This document shows, one piece after another, positions 35,192 to 43,918 of a stretch of 64,000 nucleotides of DNA. The translations under genes and the position numbers were made by a program. The notes below the pieces were generated by a model, which made no database searches, was not told the origin of the DNA, and saw only the letters and a list, made by a program, of their open reading frames with translations. Each line of letters begins with the position of its first letter. Positions within the stretch are counted from its first letter, which is position 1. Source of the DNA: Catalinimonas alkaloidigena (GTDB lineage Bacteria > Bacteroidota > Bacteroidia > Cytophagales > Cyclobacteriaceae); assembly GCF_029504655.1 (NCBI RefSeq), contig NZ_JAQFIL010000001.1, forward strand, positions 5,337,001 through 5,401,000. Reading direction: 5' to 3'.

Positions 35192-36856
35192 ATGACTGAA
35201 GCACTCCACCGGACCACTCCTCTGCTGAGCATCGCTTCGATGCTGCTCATTAGCCTATTGACCCGTTGTGAAAGCCCAAAACCATCCGAACGACCACCCT
35301 TTGAAAAGCCAAAATTTATCATACAACTGGACAATACCCGGCTGCTGGTCAGCGAAGTGGCGCGGGATTTGGACCAGCCCTGGGAAGTTGCCTGGGGAGC
35401 GGATGATCATCTGTGGTTCACCGAAAAGAAAGGCAATGTCATGCGCATGAATCCCACCACCGGCCAGGTCAAGAAGGTGCTGAATATACCGGAAGTTTAT
35501 GCCGGAGGAAATACGCCTGGCCTGCTAGGCCTGGCCCTGCACCCGGATTTTAACAATGAGCCCTATGTGTATATGCACTACAACTACCTTGACTCAGCCA
35601 TGGTAAATGAGTTCGACCGCAGGGGAAACCCCAATTACGTAGGAGCCAGGCTGGTGCGGTACAAATATTCTTTTCAGGAAGATACCCTGATCAATCCTGA
35701 ACCGATTTTGCCGAAAATACCGGCGCGTATGGCTCACAACGGATCCCGGCTCACGATAAGTGATGACAGCAAACTCTTTTTTGCCATAGGAGATGTGACC
35801 AATGACCGATATGCGCAGACAGCACTCGGCTTGCCGGGGAAAGTCCTCAGGATGAACCTCGATGGAAGCGTTCCGGACGACAACCCGATCCCCGGCAGTT
35901 ATTTCTACTCGATGGGACATCGGAATCCTCAGGGTCTGGTGGCAGCCAATGGGAAAATTTATTCGTCCGAGCATGGTCCCAATAACGATGATGAGATAAA
36001 CCTGATAGTGCCGGGAGGCAACTATGGATGGCCCTTTGTTGAAGGATATTGTGACAAAGAAAATGAAATGGCTTTCTGTGATTCAATAAGCGTCAACGAG
36101 CCCATCTACACTTGGACCCCCACCATTGCCCCTGCCGGTCTGGACTTTTACCATCACTCAGCCATTCCTGAATGGAAAAACCACCTCATGCTCACCACCC
36201 TGAAGGGAAGAGCCCTGTGGTTATTTGAACTGAATGACTCAGGAGAGAAAATTATCAACGAAAGAATTTATCTGCAGAAGCAGTTCGGTCGCTTGCGGGA
36301 TTTGTGTGTATCTCCTGGCGGCGATGTTTATGTGATTACCAGCAACTCCGACTGGCACATACCCCGCTACGAATGGATGTATGACAACGTCCCTGAGGAA
36401 GGAAATGATCGGGTGCTGAAAATTTCGGTGCTCAGGAAACATGAAGAGGAAAGCTTTAACCACCTGACGGTCTTCACTGAAGCCAGTGAACCCATCCCGG
36501 TGTTTGTGCAGGATAACACGATCCCGGACATCACCGGAGCCCTCCCCTACCGGACCAACTGCGCATCCTGCCACTTGCCCGAAGGAGAAGGAATATCCAA
36601 TTTCACACCACCGCTGCTGGAAACAGAGACCGTAGCTGACAAGACCAAACTGATAGAGACTACCCTTTTCGGCATGTCGGGAGAAATAGAAGTGAAAGGA
36701 AAAAAATACAATGACGTAATGCCAGGATTTGGCGCCAGTCTCAGCAATCAGGAATTGAAAGAAATACTAAACTATGTACGTACCAGCCTTAATAATTACA
36801 GCGATTCCATAAGCATTGCAGAAATTGAGAAGATAAGAAATAGCCGTACTTTCTGA
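35192..36856 (+). CDS. PQQ-type aldose sugar dehydrogenase fused to a C-terminal cytochrome c domain (lipoprotein)
   Basis: 554 residues. SPII signal with lipobox LLTRC at about 23-27. Residues about 45-430 form a six-bladed beta-propeller of the glucose/sorbosone dehydrogenase (GSDH) family: LDQPWEVAWGADDHLWFTEK, LLGLALHPDF, RMAHNGSRL, GHRNPQGLV and EHGPNNDDEINLI are family motifs. A cytochrome c module follows, with heme site CASCH at 457-461 and a probable axial Met in VMPGFG at about 509-514. Such enzymes oxidise aldoses or alditol-like sugars at C1 and pass electrons to their own heme. It sits 5 bases after a PL6 gene and 13 bases before a lyase. Oxidation of uronate-containing ends in the periplasm is possible but unproven. 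Confidence 0.85.
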   Translation: MTEALHRTTPLLSIASMLLISLLTRCESPKPSERPPFEKPKFIIQLDNTRLLVSEVARDLDQPWEVAWGADDHLWFTEKKGNVMRMNPTTGQVKKVLNIPEVYAGGNTPGLLGLALHPDFNNEPYVYMHYNYLDSAMVNEFDRRGNPNYVGARLVRYKYSFQEDTLINPEPILPKIPARMAHNGSRLTISDDSKLFFAIGDVTNDRYAQTALGLPGKVLRMNLDGSVPDDNPIPGSYFYSMGHRNPQGLVAANGKIYSSEHGPNNDDEINLIVPGGNYGWPFVEGYCDKENEMAFCDSISVNEPIYTWTPTIAPAGLDFYHHSAIPEWKNHLMLTTLKGRALWLFELNDSGEKIINERIYLQKQFGRLRDLCVSPGGDVYVITSNSDWHIPRYEWMYDNVPEEGNDRVLKISVLRKHEEESFNHLTVFTEASEPIPVFVQDNTIPDITGALPYRTNCASCHLPEGEGISNFTPPLLETETVADKTKLIETTLFGMSGEIEVKGKKYNDVMPGFGASLSNQELKEILNYVRTSLNNYSDSISIAEIEKIRNSRTF

Positions 36857-36869
36857 TACTTTCCTGACT

Positions 36870-39227
36870 ATGAAAATAAAACATGAACTAAAATTTTATG
36901 ACCTCAAATCAAAACTACGCAAGCTTTGGCGGCTCTCCCAGGATTCAGATTCGCAGCTCTTTGCTCCTAGATCGCTGGATGGTAAAAATGCCTTAAGGGT
37001 AGCGATTCCGGTCATTTTTTTCACCTTTTCCCTTTTCAGCGTAGAGAGTATGGCTCAATCAATTCCTGCAAATTCGGTCATACCGATAGAAAATTTAGCC
37101 GACTATTTGTCGGAGGATGCTCGAGATGAATTGAAAGAAACTGATAGTAAATCACTGGCTGAGTATTTCCGGGAAAAATTCTCAGAGCGATTTTTCTACG
37201 ATTACCAAACCTTCTATGATCGGCTGTCCCATTACAACCGCGTCTTTAACAATCAGGAGGATCATAAAGAGAGGGCGTTAGACCATTTGGGCAAATACGC
37301 CGATTCGACCCAGTGGGTGCTCCCCTTTAATTACCTGACTGGAGATCCGGTGGATGCCTATGCCATCAGGCATCTGGCCCGACAGCATAAGATGGTGGAT
37401 ATTGCCCTTTACTATTTCAATGGGAAAAAAGACCCTGAGCTGATCAAGTATTTTGAAAACCAGCTGCGTTCGCTGAATGCCGCACTCCATGCGGAGAAGT
37501 ATGAGACCATTGAAGATGGAAATGGAATTTACGAAGTGTTCAGGTCGGGCTATCGTATCCTAAACTGGCTTTGGATTCACAATATGTTTTTGAATGAAGC
37601 GGAGTACTCGGATGAAGATCAGCTGCTCACTATTGCCACCTTGCTTCAGCATGGTCAGCACCTCTACGAACGAAATGATCAGTTTCACTCCGGAAACCAT
37701 CAGACCCGGGGGATGTCGGCGCTAGCCATGCTCGCCATTTTGTTTCGCGATTTTGAAGGAACAGCGCTGTGGCTGGAGCGGGCCATGCTCAGGCTCAGCG
37801 AACACCTGGACAAGGAAATTAATGATGACGGCTTTCAGTTCGAGCGATCGGTGCACTACCACATGAGCGACATCAATAACTATTTCTATGTCTACCAATT
37901 GGCCAAACTGAATGGAATTGAAATAGACAAGGCCTGGAAAGAAAAACTCAGAGGCCTTTTTACCACCCTGGTCAAGGTGGCTTACCCTGATCGATCAGCC
38001 CCCGTTCTTCAGGACGATACAGAAATACCCTGGGCCGAGCAAAATGACATATCGGGTGCGATGACACTGGGTTATCTGCTCTTTGAAGATCCGGAATTCG
38101 GATATTTCGCCACCAATAAGGTCGACGACCGGGTGTATTGGTTTTTGAGTAATGAGCAGGTAAAAATGCTCGAAAACATAGAGCGAAAAAGACCGTCTTA
38201 CGGGTCGCTCGCCTTCACTGATACTCACTACTATATCATGCGAGAAGGTTGGGAAGCCGATGACAAAATGATGGTCATCTCAGCCGGTCTGGATGCCGAA
38301 AAACCCGACCATCAGCATGGGGACATGTTAGGGATTCAGGCCATGGCCCATGGGCATGCTATACTGCCCAACTACCAGGTACGCTACTCGCTCCAGGATT
38401 TTGATTTTTTCAAAAATTCCATGGTCAAGAATGTTGCCCTGGTGGATGATGAAGTACAGGGAAAGAAATGGACCTCCAACCAGGGAGGAAGTGGGTTTGG
38501 AAAGTTTGGAGAGTTGCCCAAGCCGGAAGTGCTTGCCTGGGAAGTCAATGACGATTTTGACCTGTTCGCCGGCCGACATGATGGATTTGAAAATGTGGGC
38601 GTGAAATATACCCGGCAGGTCATCTATGTGAAGAATGAATTTTGGATAGTGAAGGATGACTTCAAATCTGCTGAGGGGCACGACTACAAACAGGTATGGC
38701 AAGGCCATTACACTGACGAAAACGGACCCGATCTGTTAAGGGCAAGCGCAGCGGATGCCTGCGGTCATGACATCTTACAACTCAATAAAACCGATTCGGT
38801 GTTTAGTTCCGGCACCAGGGGCAAACAGTGGAGTGTAGTCTCCAAATTCAAGCAAAAGAACTTTAATTTTATTACCGCCATTTTCCCTTATCGTGGATAT
38901 GACAAGCGGTTGGATGAAGATGCCAAAGAGATGACCATCAATGATTGGGAAGTAAACCAGTCGGAATGGGAAATAGGAGGAGGAAATTCCGTAAGCCTTG
39001 CATCTGATAGCGGAACCTTTCTATTCAATGTAAAGGCGCTGAAACGTCAAAACCTGACCATACAGTCATCAGAAGAAACGGATCTTTTTATAAAAACTCA
39101 GGACAAGCAACTTTTCATTCGTTTAATCGGCACCCAAAAACAAACGATTACTGTAATACCTGAAAGGAAAAGCATGAGGGTGAGCAGGGACTTAGAACCG
39201 GGACAGCTTTGGGTTGTGGACCTGTAA
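36870..39227 (+). CDS. Heparinase II/III-fold polysaccharide lyase (PL17/PL39-like), probable alginate lyase
   Basis: 785 residues. The start at 36870 gives an unusual ~42-residue basic N-terminal extension before the hydrophobic signal segment (about 43-58) and the cleavage site SMAQ at about 60-63; no in-frame ATG lies nearer. Alpha/alpha toroid about 110-390, then beta-sandwich. Likely catalytic features: FHSGNHQTRG with Asn276-His277, SVHYHM with Tyr330, and PDHQHGD with His481 and His483. The pattern resembles PL17/PL39 alginate lyases but differs from the PL17 gene at 16074 throughout. It is flanked by the two near-duplicate PL6 genes, so it lies within the duplicated segment but has no second copy. 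Exact PL family uncertain. Confidence 0.75.
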   Translation: MKIKHELKFYDLKSKLRKLWRLSQDSDSQLFAPRSLDGKNALRVAIPVIFFTFSLFSVESMAQSIPANSVIPIENLADYLSEDARDELKETDSKSLAEYFREKFSERFFYDYQTFYDRLSHYNRVFNNQEDHKERALDHLGKYADSTQWVLPFNYLTGDPVDAYAIRHLARQHKMVDIALYYFNGKKDPELIKYFENQLRSLNAALHAEKYETIEDGNGIYEVFRSGYRILNWLWIHNMFLNEAEYSDEDQLLTIATLLQHGQHLYERNDQFHSGNHQTRGMSALAMLAILFRDFEGTALWLERAMLRLSEHLDKEINDDGFQFERSVHYHMSDINNYFYVYQLAKLNGIEIDKAWKEKLRGLFTTLVKVAYPDRSAPVLQDDTEIPWAEQNDISGAMTLGYLLFEDPEFGYFATNKVDDRVYWFLSNEQVKMLENIERKRPSYGSLAFTDTHYYIMREGWEADDKMMVISAGLDAEKPDHQHGDMLGIQAMAHGHAILPNYQVRYSLQDFDFFKNSMVKNVALVDDEVQGKKWTSNQGGSGFGKFGELPKPEVLAWEVNDDFDLFAGRHDGFENVGVKYTRQVIYVKNEFWIVKDDFKSAEGHDYKQVWQGHYTDENGPDLLRASAADACGHDILQLNKTDSVFSSGTRGKQWSVVSKFKQKNFNFITAIFPYRGYDKRLDEDAKEMTINDWEVNQSEWEIGGGNSVSLASDSGTFLFNVKALKRQNLTIQSSEETDLFIKTQDKQLFIRLIGTQKQTITVIPERKSMRVSRDLEPGQLWVVDL

Positions 39228-39255
39228 GAACGATCAAATAAATCAATATACTGAA

Positions 39256-41568
39256 ATGCAAAACAACCTACTACTCACTATCACAATTCTGCTACTACTG
39301 TTTTCATGTAACAAAAAGTCAAATACGGAAAGCATTTACGTAAAGAACATTGATGAACTGAATCAGGCCATTAGCCAGGCAACTGCCGGTGATGAAATCG
39401 TTCTGGCCAATGGAGTGTGGCAGAACGTCCAGCTCAAATTTTTTGGTAGGGGTACTAAGGAAGAACCCATCACCCTTCGCGCCGAAACGCCGGGAGAGGT
39501 CTATATAGAAGGACAGTCATACCTGCATTTAGGAGGAGAACATCTGAATGTTAGTGGACTATACTTCCGAAATGGCTATACCCCCTCCAGTGGAATTATA
39601 CGATTCAAGATAGGGGCAGACAGCGTGGCCAATCATTGTCGGGTAACCAGCTGTGTCATTGAAGATTTTACCCAGCCAAGTCGTTTGATGAGCGATAGAT
39701 GGATTGAATTTTACGGCAGGCACAATCAAATGGACCACTGTTACATCGCCGGAAAATCAAATGATGGCAACACCTTAATGGTGTATCATGATGGTAATGA
39801 GAATATCAATAATCACCATCAAATTGTATACAATTATTTTGGTCCGCGCCCCAGAAAAGGTGGTCCCAGGGCAGAAACCGTACGCATAGGAAATCCGCAG
39901 ATGACACCCGGTTATGTAAATGTTTCAAACAACTATTTTGAAGCGTGCAACGGGGAGGTTGAAATCATCTCTGATAAAGCTGATTACAATATTTTTAAGA
40001 ACAATATTTTCTATAAGTGTGAAGGATCTCTGGTATTGAGGCATGCCAATTATGCCACCGTTGATGGTAATATTTTCATTGGTGGAGATGAATCCGATTT
40101 CTATGGCGGCATCAGGCTGGTGAACACCGGCCACTGGATTACCAATAATTATTTCTACAAAATAAAAGGAGAAGAATTCAGAAGTCCTTTAGCTGTGATG
40201 AACGGAATTCCTAATTCCATATTAAACAGATATAAACAAGTGACCGACGCGGTTATCGCCTACAATAGCTGGGTGGACTGTAAATCACCCTGGCAGATAG
40301 GCATTGGACAGAACAGGGAAAGTGTGAACGTGCTGCCTGCAAGTGAGATCCGCTCTTTAGCGCCTATACGAACTACCATAGCGAATAACCTGATATATAA
40401 TACTCAAGAAGATTATGCGCCCATTGTGGACCATGATAGCATTAACGGCATACTGTTTAAGAATAATATCATTGACAATAATGGTAGTAAATATACAGCG
40501 TTTGACGTACTTCAAAACGAGCGGATAAAAATGAAGCAGGTCAACGAATGGTTGTATGTTCCCGAAGACGCGCAACACGAAATTATGGACGAGGTGTACG
40601 AAGGCTATGACTTCGGTAGAATACAGCAGGACCTCTTTGGTGCATCAAGAGCGGAAAAAAGCAGGGTTGGCGCCATCAAGCAGCTAGCGGACGCTGAAGC
40701 ATTTCGCATCGACAAGGAACAGTACGGACCGCAATGGTTCTCCCCTGATAAAGCTGCCACTGAGCCTAACATGCTTACCGCTTCTTCGGCAGAAGGTGAA
40801 CTGGCCAACATCATTGCTCAGGCCCATCCCGGAGATATTATTGAGCTGAGCGATGAGCTGTATACTATTGACTCTCCCCTCAAAATTGACAAGGAAATTA
40901 GCATCCGCGCTGCGGGAGAAAACAAAGTACAGCTGGTATACAGGGGTGAGGAAAATACACCCGCCTTTGAAATGAATCCCAAGGGAAGTATCAGATTGAA
41001 GAACCTTTCCATAAAAAGTGAGAACGGTCAGTTAGCCTTTGCTCCCCTGGAAGAAAATATGTCTTCGGCCTACAAGCTGTTCCTTGACCATTGTGTTGTT
41101 GAGGATTTTGCCTACGTGCTGAAAGCTTCCAAGGGGTCCTTTGCTGATTCCATCAGGGTCAGCAATACTACCATCCGCAACTGTGAAAATGGGATAGTAC
41201 TGGCCGCGGACGAAAAGGGCGACTACAATGCTGAGATGGTCACATTTGACCAATGCGAGTTCATCAATGTAGGGCGCAATGTGGTTCATTTCTACCGGGG
41301 CGGATATGATGAATCCACCATTGGAGGGTATCTAACTCTGTCCAACAACAGCTTTACTGCTTGTGGTGAGCAGGAAGACAGTGGCATGTTGATCAAGACA
41401 CCAGGCATTATTAACGTACACATTTTGGACAATACTTTCCGAAACAACCCGGTAGCGTTGGTAGCCTTATTATGGGGCGAAAAGAACAATAAACATTCGG
41501 GAAATCATATTTCAAACTCAGGCAAAATTGAGGTTCAGCAAAATATAAAACTGAAGTTATTGTATTGA
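39256..41568 (+). CDS. PL6-family alginate lyase lipoprotein (two beta-helix domains), copy 3 (duplicate of copy 2)
   Basis: 770 residues from ATG 39256. A frame-open codon at 39214 overlaps the previous gene but would hide the signal peptide. Lipobox LLFSC at 14-18 is identical to copy 2. Catalytic domain: Glu234 and Glu236 (GEVEI), Lys241 (SDKA), Arg262 in LRHA; copies 1 and 2 have RHG here, so the residue after the active-site His is changed. The N-terminal ~585 residues are about nine tenths identical to copy 2; the C-terminal ~185 are only about half identical. This suggests shared catalysis but different second-domain binding. A cupin lipoprotein follows 24 bases later. Confidence 0.92.
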   Translation: MQNNLLLTITILLLLFSCNKKSNTESIYVKNIDELNQAISQATAGDEIVLANGVWQNVQLKFFGRGTKEEPITLRAETPGEVYIEGQSYLHLGGEHLNVSGLYFRNGYTPSSGIIRFKIGADSVANHCRVTSCVIEDFTQPSRLMSDRWIEFYGRHNQMDHCYIAGKSNDGNTLMVYHDGNENINNHHQIVYNYFGPRPRKGGPRAETVRIGNPQMTPGYVNVSNNYFEACNGEVEIISDKADYNIFKNNIFYKCEGSLVLRHANYATVDGNIFIGGDESDFYGGIRLVNTGHWITNNYFYKIKGEEFRSPLAVMNGIPNSILNRYKQVTDAVIAYNSWVDCKSPWQIGIGQNRESVNVLPASEIRSLAPIRTTIANNLIYNTQEDYAPIVDHDSINGILFKNNIIDNNGSKYTAFDVLQNERIKMKQVNEWLYVPEDAQHEIMDEVYEGYDFGRIQQDLFGASRAEKSRVGAIKQLADAEAFRIDKEQYGPQWFSPDKAATEPNMLTASSAEGELANIIAQAHPGDIIELSDELYTIDSPLKIDKEISIRAAGENKVQLVYRGEENTPAFEMNPKGSIRLKNLSIKSENGQLAFAPLEENMSSAYKLFLDHCVVEDFAYVLKASKGSFADSIRVSNTTIRNCENGIVLAADEKGDYNAEMVTFDQCEFINVGRNVVHFYRGGYDESTIGGYLTLSNNSFTACGEQEDSGMLIKTPGIINVHILDNTFRNNPVALVALLWGEKNNKHSGNHISNSGKIEVQQNIKLKLLY

Positions 41569-41592
41569 TAAAACATTATGAAAGTAAATTAA

Positions 41593-42474
41593 ATGAGCCA
41601 AATTATGAATATATTACGGTTTTCAAGGAAGCTGATAGTTGTATTTAATTTTACCTTAGGAATAGTTGTAATGTCATGTACTTCAGACTCAAAATCGCCT
41701 GAAATTGTTGTTCAGAATTTGCAGATGCAAATACCATCGGGCTCGCAAACATTTACCGAAGAATTACTGGTAGATGAAATTGCCGACACTAAGATTGAAC
41801 ACCTGGCTTACGTTGGGCCAAACGAGCAAACCGTCACACTGTCGGACGGCTATGTTAGCATGTTTTTGTTTGTTAGCGGCCATGGAAGCATTTATGCTGA
41901 CTCGGTAACGCACAAGCTCACGCCGGAATCCATCGCCATTCCCATGAATGAAATAAGCCGTGTGCAGTTTGAGGTTCCTGAAGGCGAAGAACTGCATTTC
42001 CTGCGGTTTACCAAAAAACTTTCGGCACAGGACCTTGAGGACTTAAAGAGTTTTCCGGAAGAGAACAAATACAAGCTCTTTTTTACCCGCTTTGAAGATT
42101 GCGAGCCCTATACCGAAAAAATTAAAAGTCCGAATACAATCAGCAGGACGGTGCTGCCCGCCGATATTGTCCCCCGCGTTTCGCTTGGAACAGTTGAAGC
42201 CATGGGCCCAGACGAAGTTGGAGCTCATGAGCATCCCATGCTTGATCAACTTTTCTTAGGCCTTTCTGATAATGATATAGTAGTACATGCCGATAATGCT
42301 TCAACCCAATTAAAGCAGTATGCATTGTTGCATATTCCTATTGGCTCTAGTCATTGGGTGAGTGTCGGTGAAAACAAAAAGATGAACTATATGTGGATGG
42401 ACTTTTTCCTGACCAAAGAAGGGCAGGAATGGCTAAAGACACACAAGCCTGTGAGTAACGACAAAAGTGATTAA
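41593..42474 (+). CDS. Bicupin lipoprotein of unknown function
   Basis: 293 residues. An N-terminal hydrophobic stretch ends in VVMSC at about 26-30, a lipobox, so this is an envelope lipoprotein; ATG at 41605 is an alternative start. Two cupin-like halves are visible: about 60-145 (GYVSMFLFVSGHGSIYADSV, no metal His) and about 185-275 with VGAHEHPMLDQLFLG and IPIGSSHWVSVG, which supply His-x-His and a later His for a metal. It lies 24 bases after the third PL6 gene and reads with it. A KdgF-like or sugar-isomerising role in the periplasm is a possibility suggested by the cupin fold and the locus, but nothing confirms it. Confidence 0.6.
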   Translation: MSQIMNILRFSRKLIVVFNFTLGIVVMSCTSDSKSPEIVVQNLQMQIPSGSQTFTEELLVDEIADTKIEHLAYVGPNEQTVTLSDGYVSMFLFVSGHGSIYADSVTHKLTPESIAIPMNEISRVQFEVPEGEELHFLRFTKKLSAQDLEDLKSFPEENKYKLFFTRFEDCEPYTEKIKSPNTISRTVLPADIVPRVSLGTVEAMGPDEVGAHEHPMLDQLFLGLSDNDIVVHADNASTQLKQYALLHIPIGSSHWVSVGENKKMNYMWMDFFLTKEGQEWLKTHKPVSNDKSD

Positions 42475-42796
42475 CCGCAAGCTGGGGTTGCACAGTAAAA
42501 TACTTGTAATTGTTCCGTTCTCAGCCTTTTTCCTGTAGTCATTCATGCGCGATACTTTTGGAAAATTTTGGGTGCCGGATGCGAATGGAGATGCTGATGA
42601 GAATTTCCAACAATGAGTTGATTTCAGGAATGGCGAACGGAGGGTGAATAACTCCCATTCATAATAACTATCATCCTTAGACAAAAGCTGGTCTGTATGG
42701 CTATTTGAAGCAGGCAGGATTGAATTTACTGTTCTGGGGACTCAAAAAGAATTGTAACAGTCTAGCTAAACGAATAATATAGCAGGTGTCCACCGC
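42475..42796. other. Intergenic region between converging genes, nothing recognised
   Basis: About 320 bases between the cupin lipoprotein (plus) and the RraA-like gene (minus). No convincing terminator hairpin and no gene. Short coding-like stretches resembling the end of a transposase were considered but are not convincing. Confidence 0.5.
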
Positions 42797-43540
42797 TCAC
42801 CTTTTATTGGCTCGCTTCCATTCATCAAACTCTTGGCGGACTTCCTCGGAAGTCGGGGGATAAAGTCCAATAATGCCATGGCCTTTAAGCACTTTCCCGA
42901 TCACGAATTCTTCGAACAAGGTCATTCTTACTGCTTCCTCGGTTACTTCTTCAACCAGATGTGCCGGGATAACCATTATTCCATCATCATCCCCTACAAT
43001 TACATCTTTAGGAAATACTGCCACGTCACCACAGCCAATGGGGACATTAATGTCAATGGCCTGATGTAGCGTCAGATTTGTTGGGGCGGAGGGTCTATTG
43101 TGGTAAGCAGGTATATCCAACTGAGCGATTTCCGCGGAGTCCCTGAATCCCCCATCCGTGACAATCCCGGCTGCGCCACGCACCATTAAGCGGGAGACCA
43201 GTATAGACCCGGCAGAAGCGGCCCGGGGGTCCTTTCGACTATCTATAACCATAACAGCCCCGGGCGGACAAGTCTCTACCGCCACCCGCTGTGGATGCGC
43301 TGGATCCTGGAAAACCGAAATAGGGTTCAGGTCCTTCCGGGCGGGAATGTATCGAAGCGTGAAGGCCTCTCCCACCATGGTCGGTCTACCAGCAACCAGC
43401 GGTTGTACTCCCTGAATAAATTGATTTTTCAGTCCTAATTTGAAAAGGCAGGTGGCTATGGTGGCTGTGCTAACTGTCTTTAGCTGGTTTCTTATGGAAT
43501 CAGTCATGTTATGAGCGCTGTGATCATCTGCTTCATGCAT
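42797..43540 (-). CDS. RraA-family protein (class II pyruvate aldolase-like)
   Basis: 247 residues; ATG at 43540 or an internal ATG at 43507 (MTDSIRN) are both possible. Family motifs: VSTATIATCLFKLG near the N-terminus, PPGAVMVIDSRKD, GAAGIVTDGGFRDSAEI with the substrate/metal Arg-Asp, and VGDDDGIMVIP. The RraA/HMG-aldolase family includes 4-hydroxy-4-methyl-2-oxoglutarate/4-carboxy-4-hydroxy-2-oxoadipate aldolases and oxaloacetate decarboxylases. Many members near sugar-acid genes have unknown substrates, and the RNase-regulator name fits only a proteobacterial subset. It is the only minus-strand gene in the alginate region and faces away from the NRAMP-like transporter, sharing its promoter region, so it may act on a keto-acid by-product. 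That last point is inference. Confidence 0.75.
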   Translation of the reverse strand: MHEADDHSAHNMTDSIRNQLKTVSTATIATCLFKLGLKNQFIQGVQPLVAGRPTMVGEAFTLRYIPARKDLNPISVFQDPAHPQRVAVETCPPGAVMVIDSRKDPRAASAGSILVSRLMVRGAAGIVTDGGFRDSAEIAQLDIPAYHNRPSAPTNLTLHQAIDINVPIGCGDVAVFPKDVIVGDDDGIMVIPAHLVEEVTEEAVRMTLFEEFVIGKVLKGHGIIGLYPPTSEEVRQEFDEWKRANKR

Positions 43541-43918
43541 GATAATAACGGCAATAAAACTTGGATGACAAAGCTTGAGTCTTAAAAATAGCTAAAGCAG
43601 GCGTTGGTAACCCAAATAGACAGTACAGGCAAAACAGATGCTTTTGAAAGCCTGAAATAAAATAATGGGGAGTGCCTCCGTGGTAACGGCTACCGTGGTA
43701 ACGGAATTTTATTTACCGTAGTAAGTTAACCCATTTTTAACGATCTTAGGGTGGGGCGGTATTCCGTTTTTGCAATGCGGACAAGCGATCGTGACACGCT
43801 GTTCATATCATGTAGATTTTGGCCATCATGGCACAACGAATCCAATAATACGGACTAGGCTTCCATTGCCGAACACAGAATCTTTTCGTCCTTATGTACT
43901 ACACACTACCCACAAGCG
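43541..43918. other. Divergent promoter region with operator-like repeats
   Basis: About 380 bases between the divergent RraA-like and NRAMP-like genes. It contains the two CCGTGGTAACGG repeats listed separately and a weaker third copy (CCGTAGTAAG at 43716-43725). No promoter boxes were assigned with confidence. Confidence 0.6.
43678..43704. promoter_or_regulatory. Two tandem CCGTGGTAACGG repeats, candidate operators
   Basis: Identical 12-mers at 43678-43689 and 43693-43704, 15 bases apart. Each has palindromic outer arms (CCGT...ACGG). A degenerate third copy follows at 43716. They lie about 140 bases upstream of the RraA-like gene and 215 bases upstream of the transporter, in the shared divergent region. 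The 15-base period equals that of the GntR sites, but the sequence differs, so another regulator is implied. Confidence 0.5.

Larger units (their letters stand above)
32862..41000. repeat. Direct duplication of a PL6 gene, copies about 6.4 kb apart
   Basis: Copy A runs from 32862 to about 34590 and copy B from 39256 to about 40984; they are near-identical at DNA level, with long exact blocks, for example around 33655-33780 against 40045-40170 and 34410-34550 against 40800-40940. Similarity drops sharply afterwards. The interval between the copies holds the sugar dehydrogenase and heparinase-fold lyase. Long direct repeats of this kind can recombine and delete the interval. Confidence 0.85.

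Noticed and set aside
39214..39255. Upstream start for the third PL6 gene overlapping the heparinase-fold gene
   Set aside because: It would put a charged segment before the signal peptide, and the duplicate gene matches only from ATG 39256.
42475..42796. Possible end of an IS3/IS481-type transposase between converging genes
   Set aside because: Only a few residues fitted and stops interrupted every frame; not supportable.
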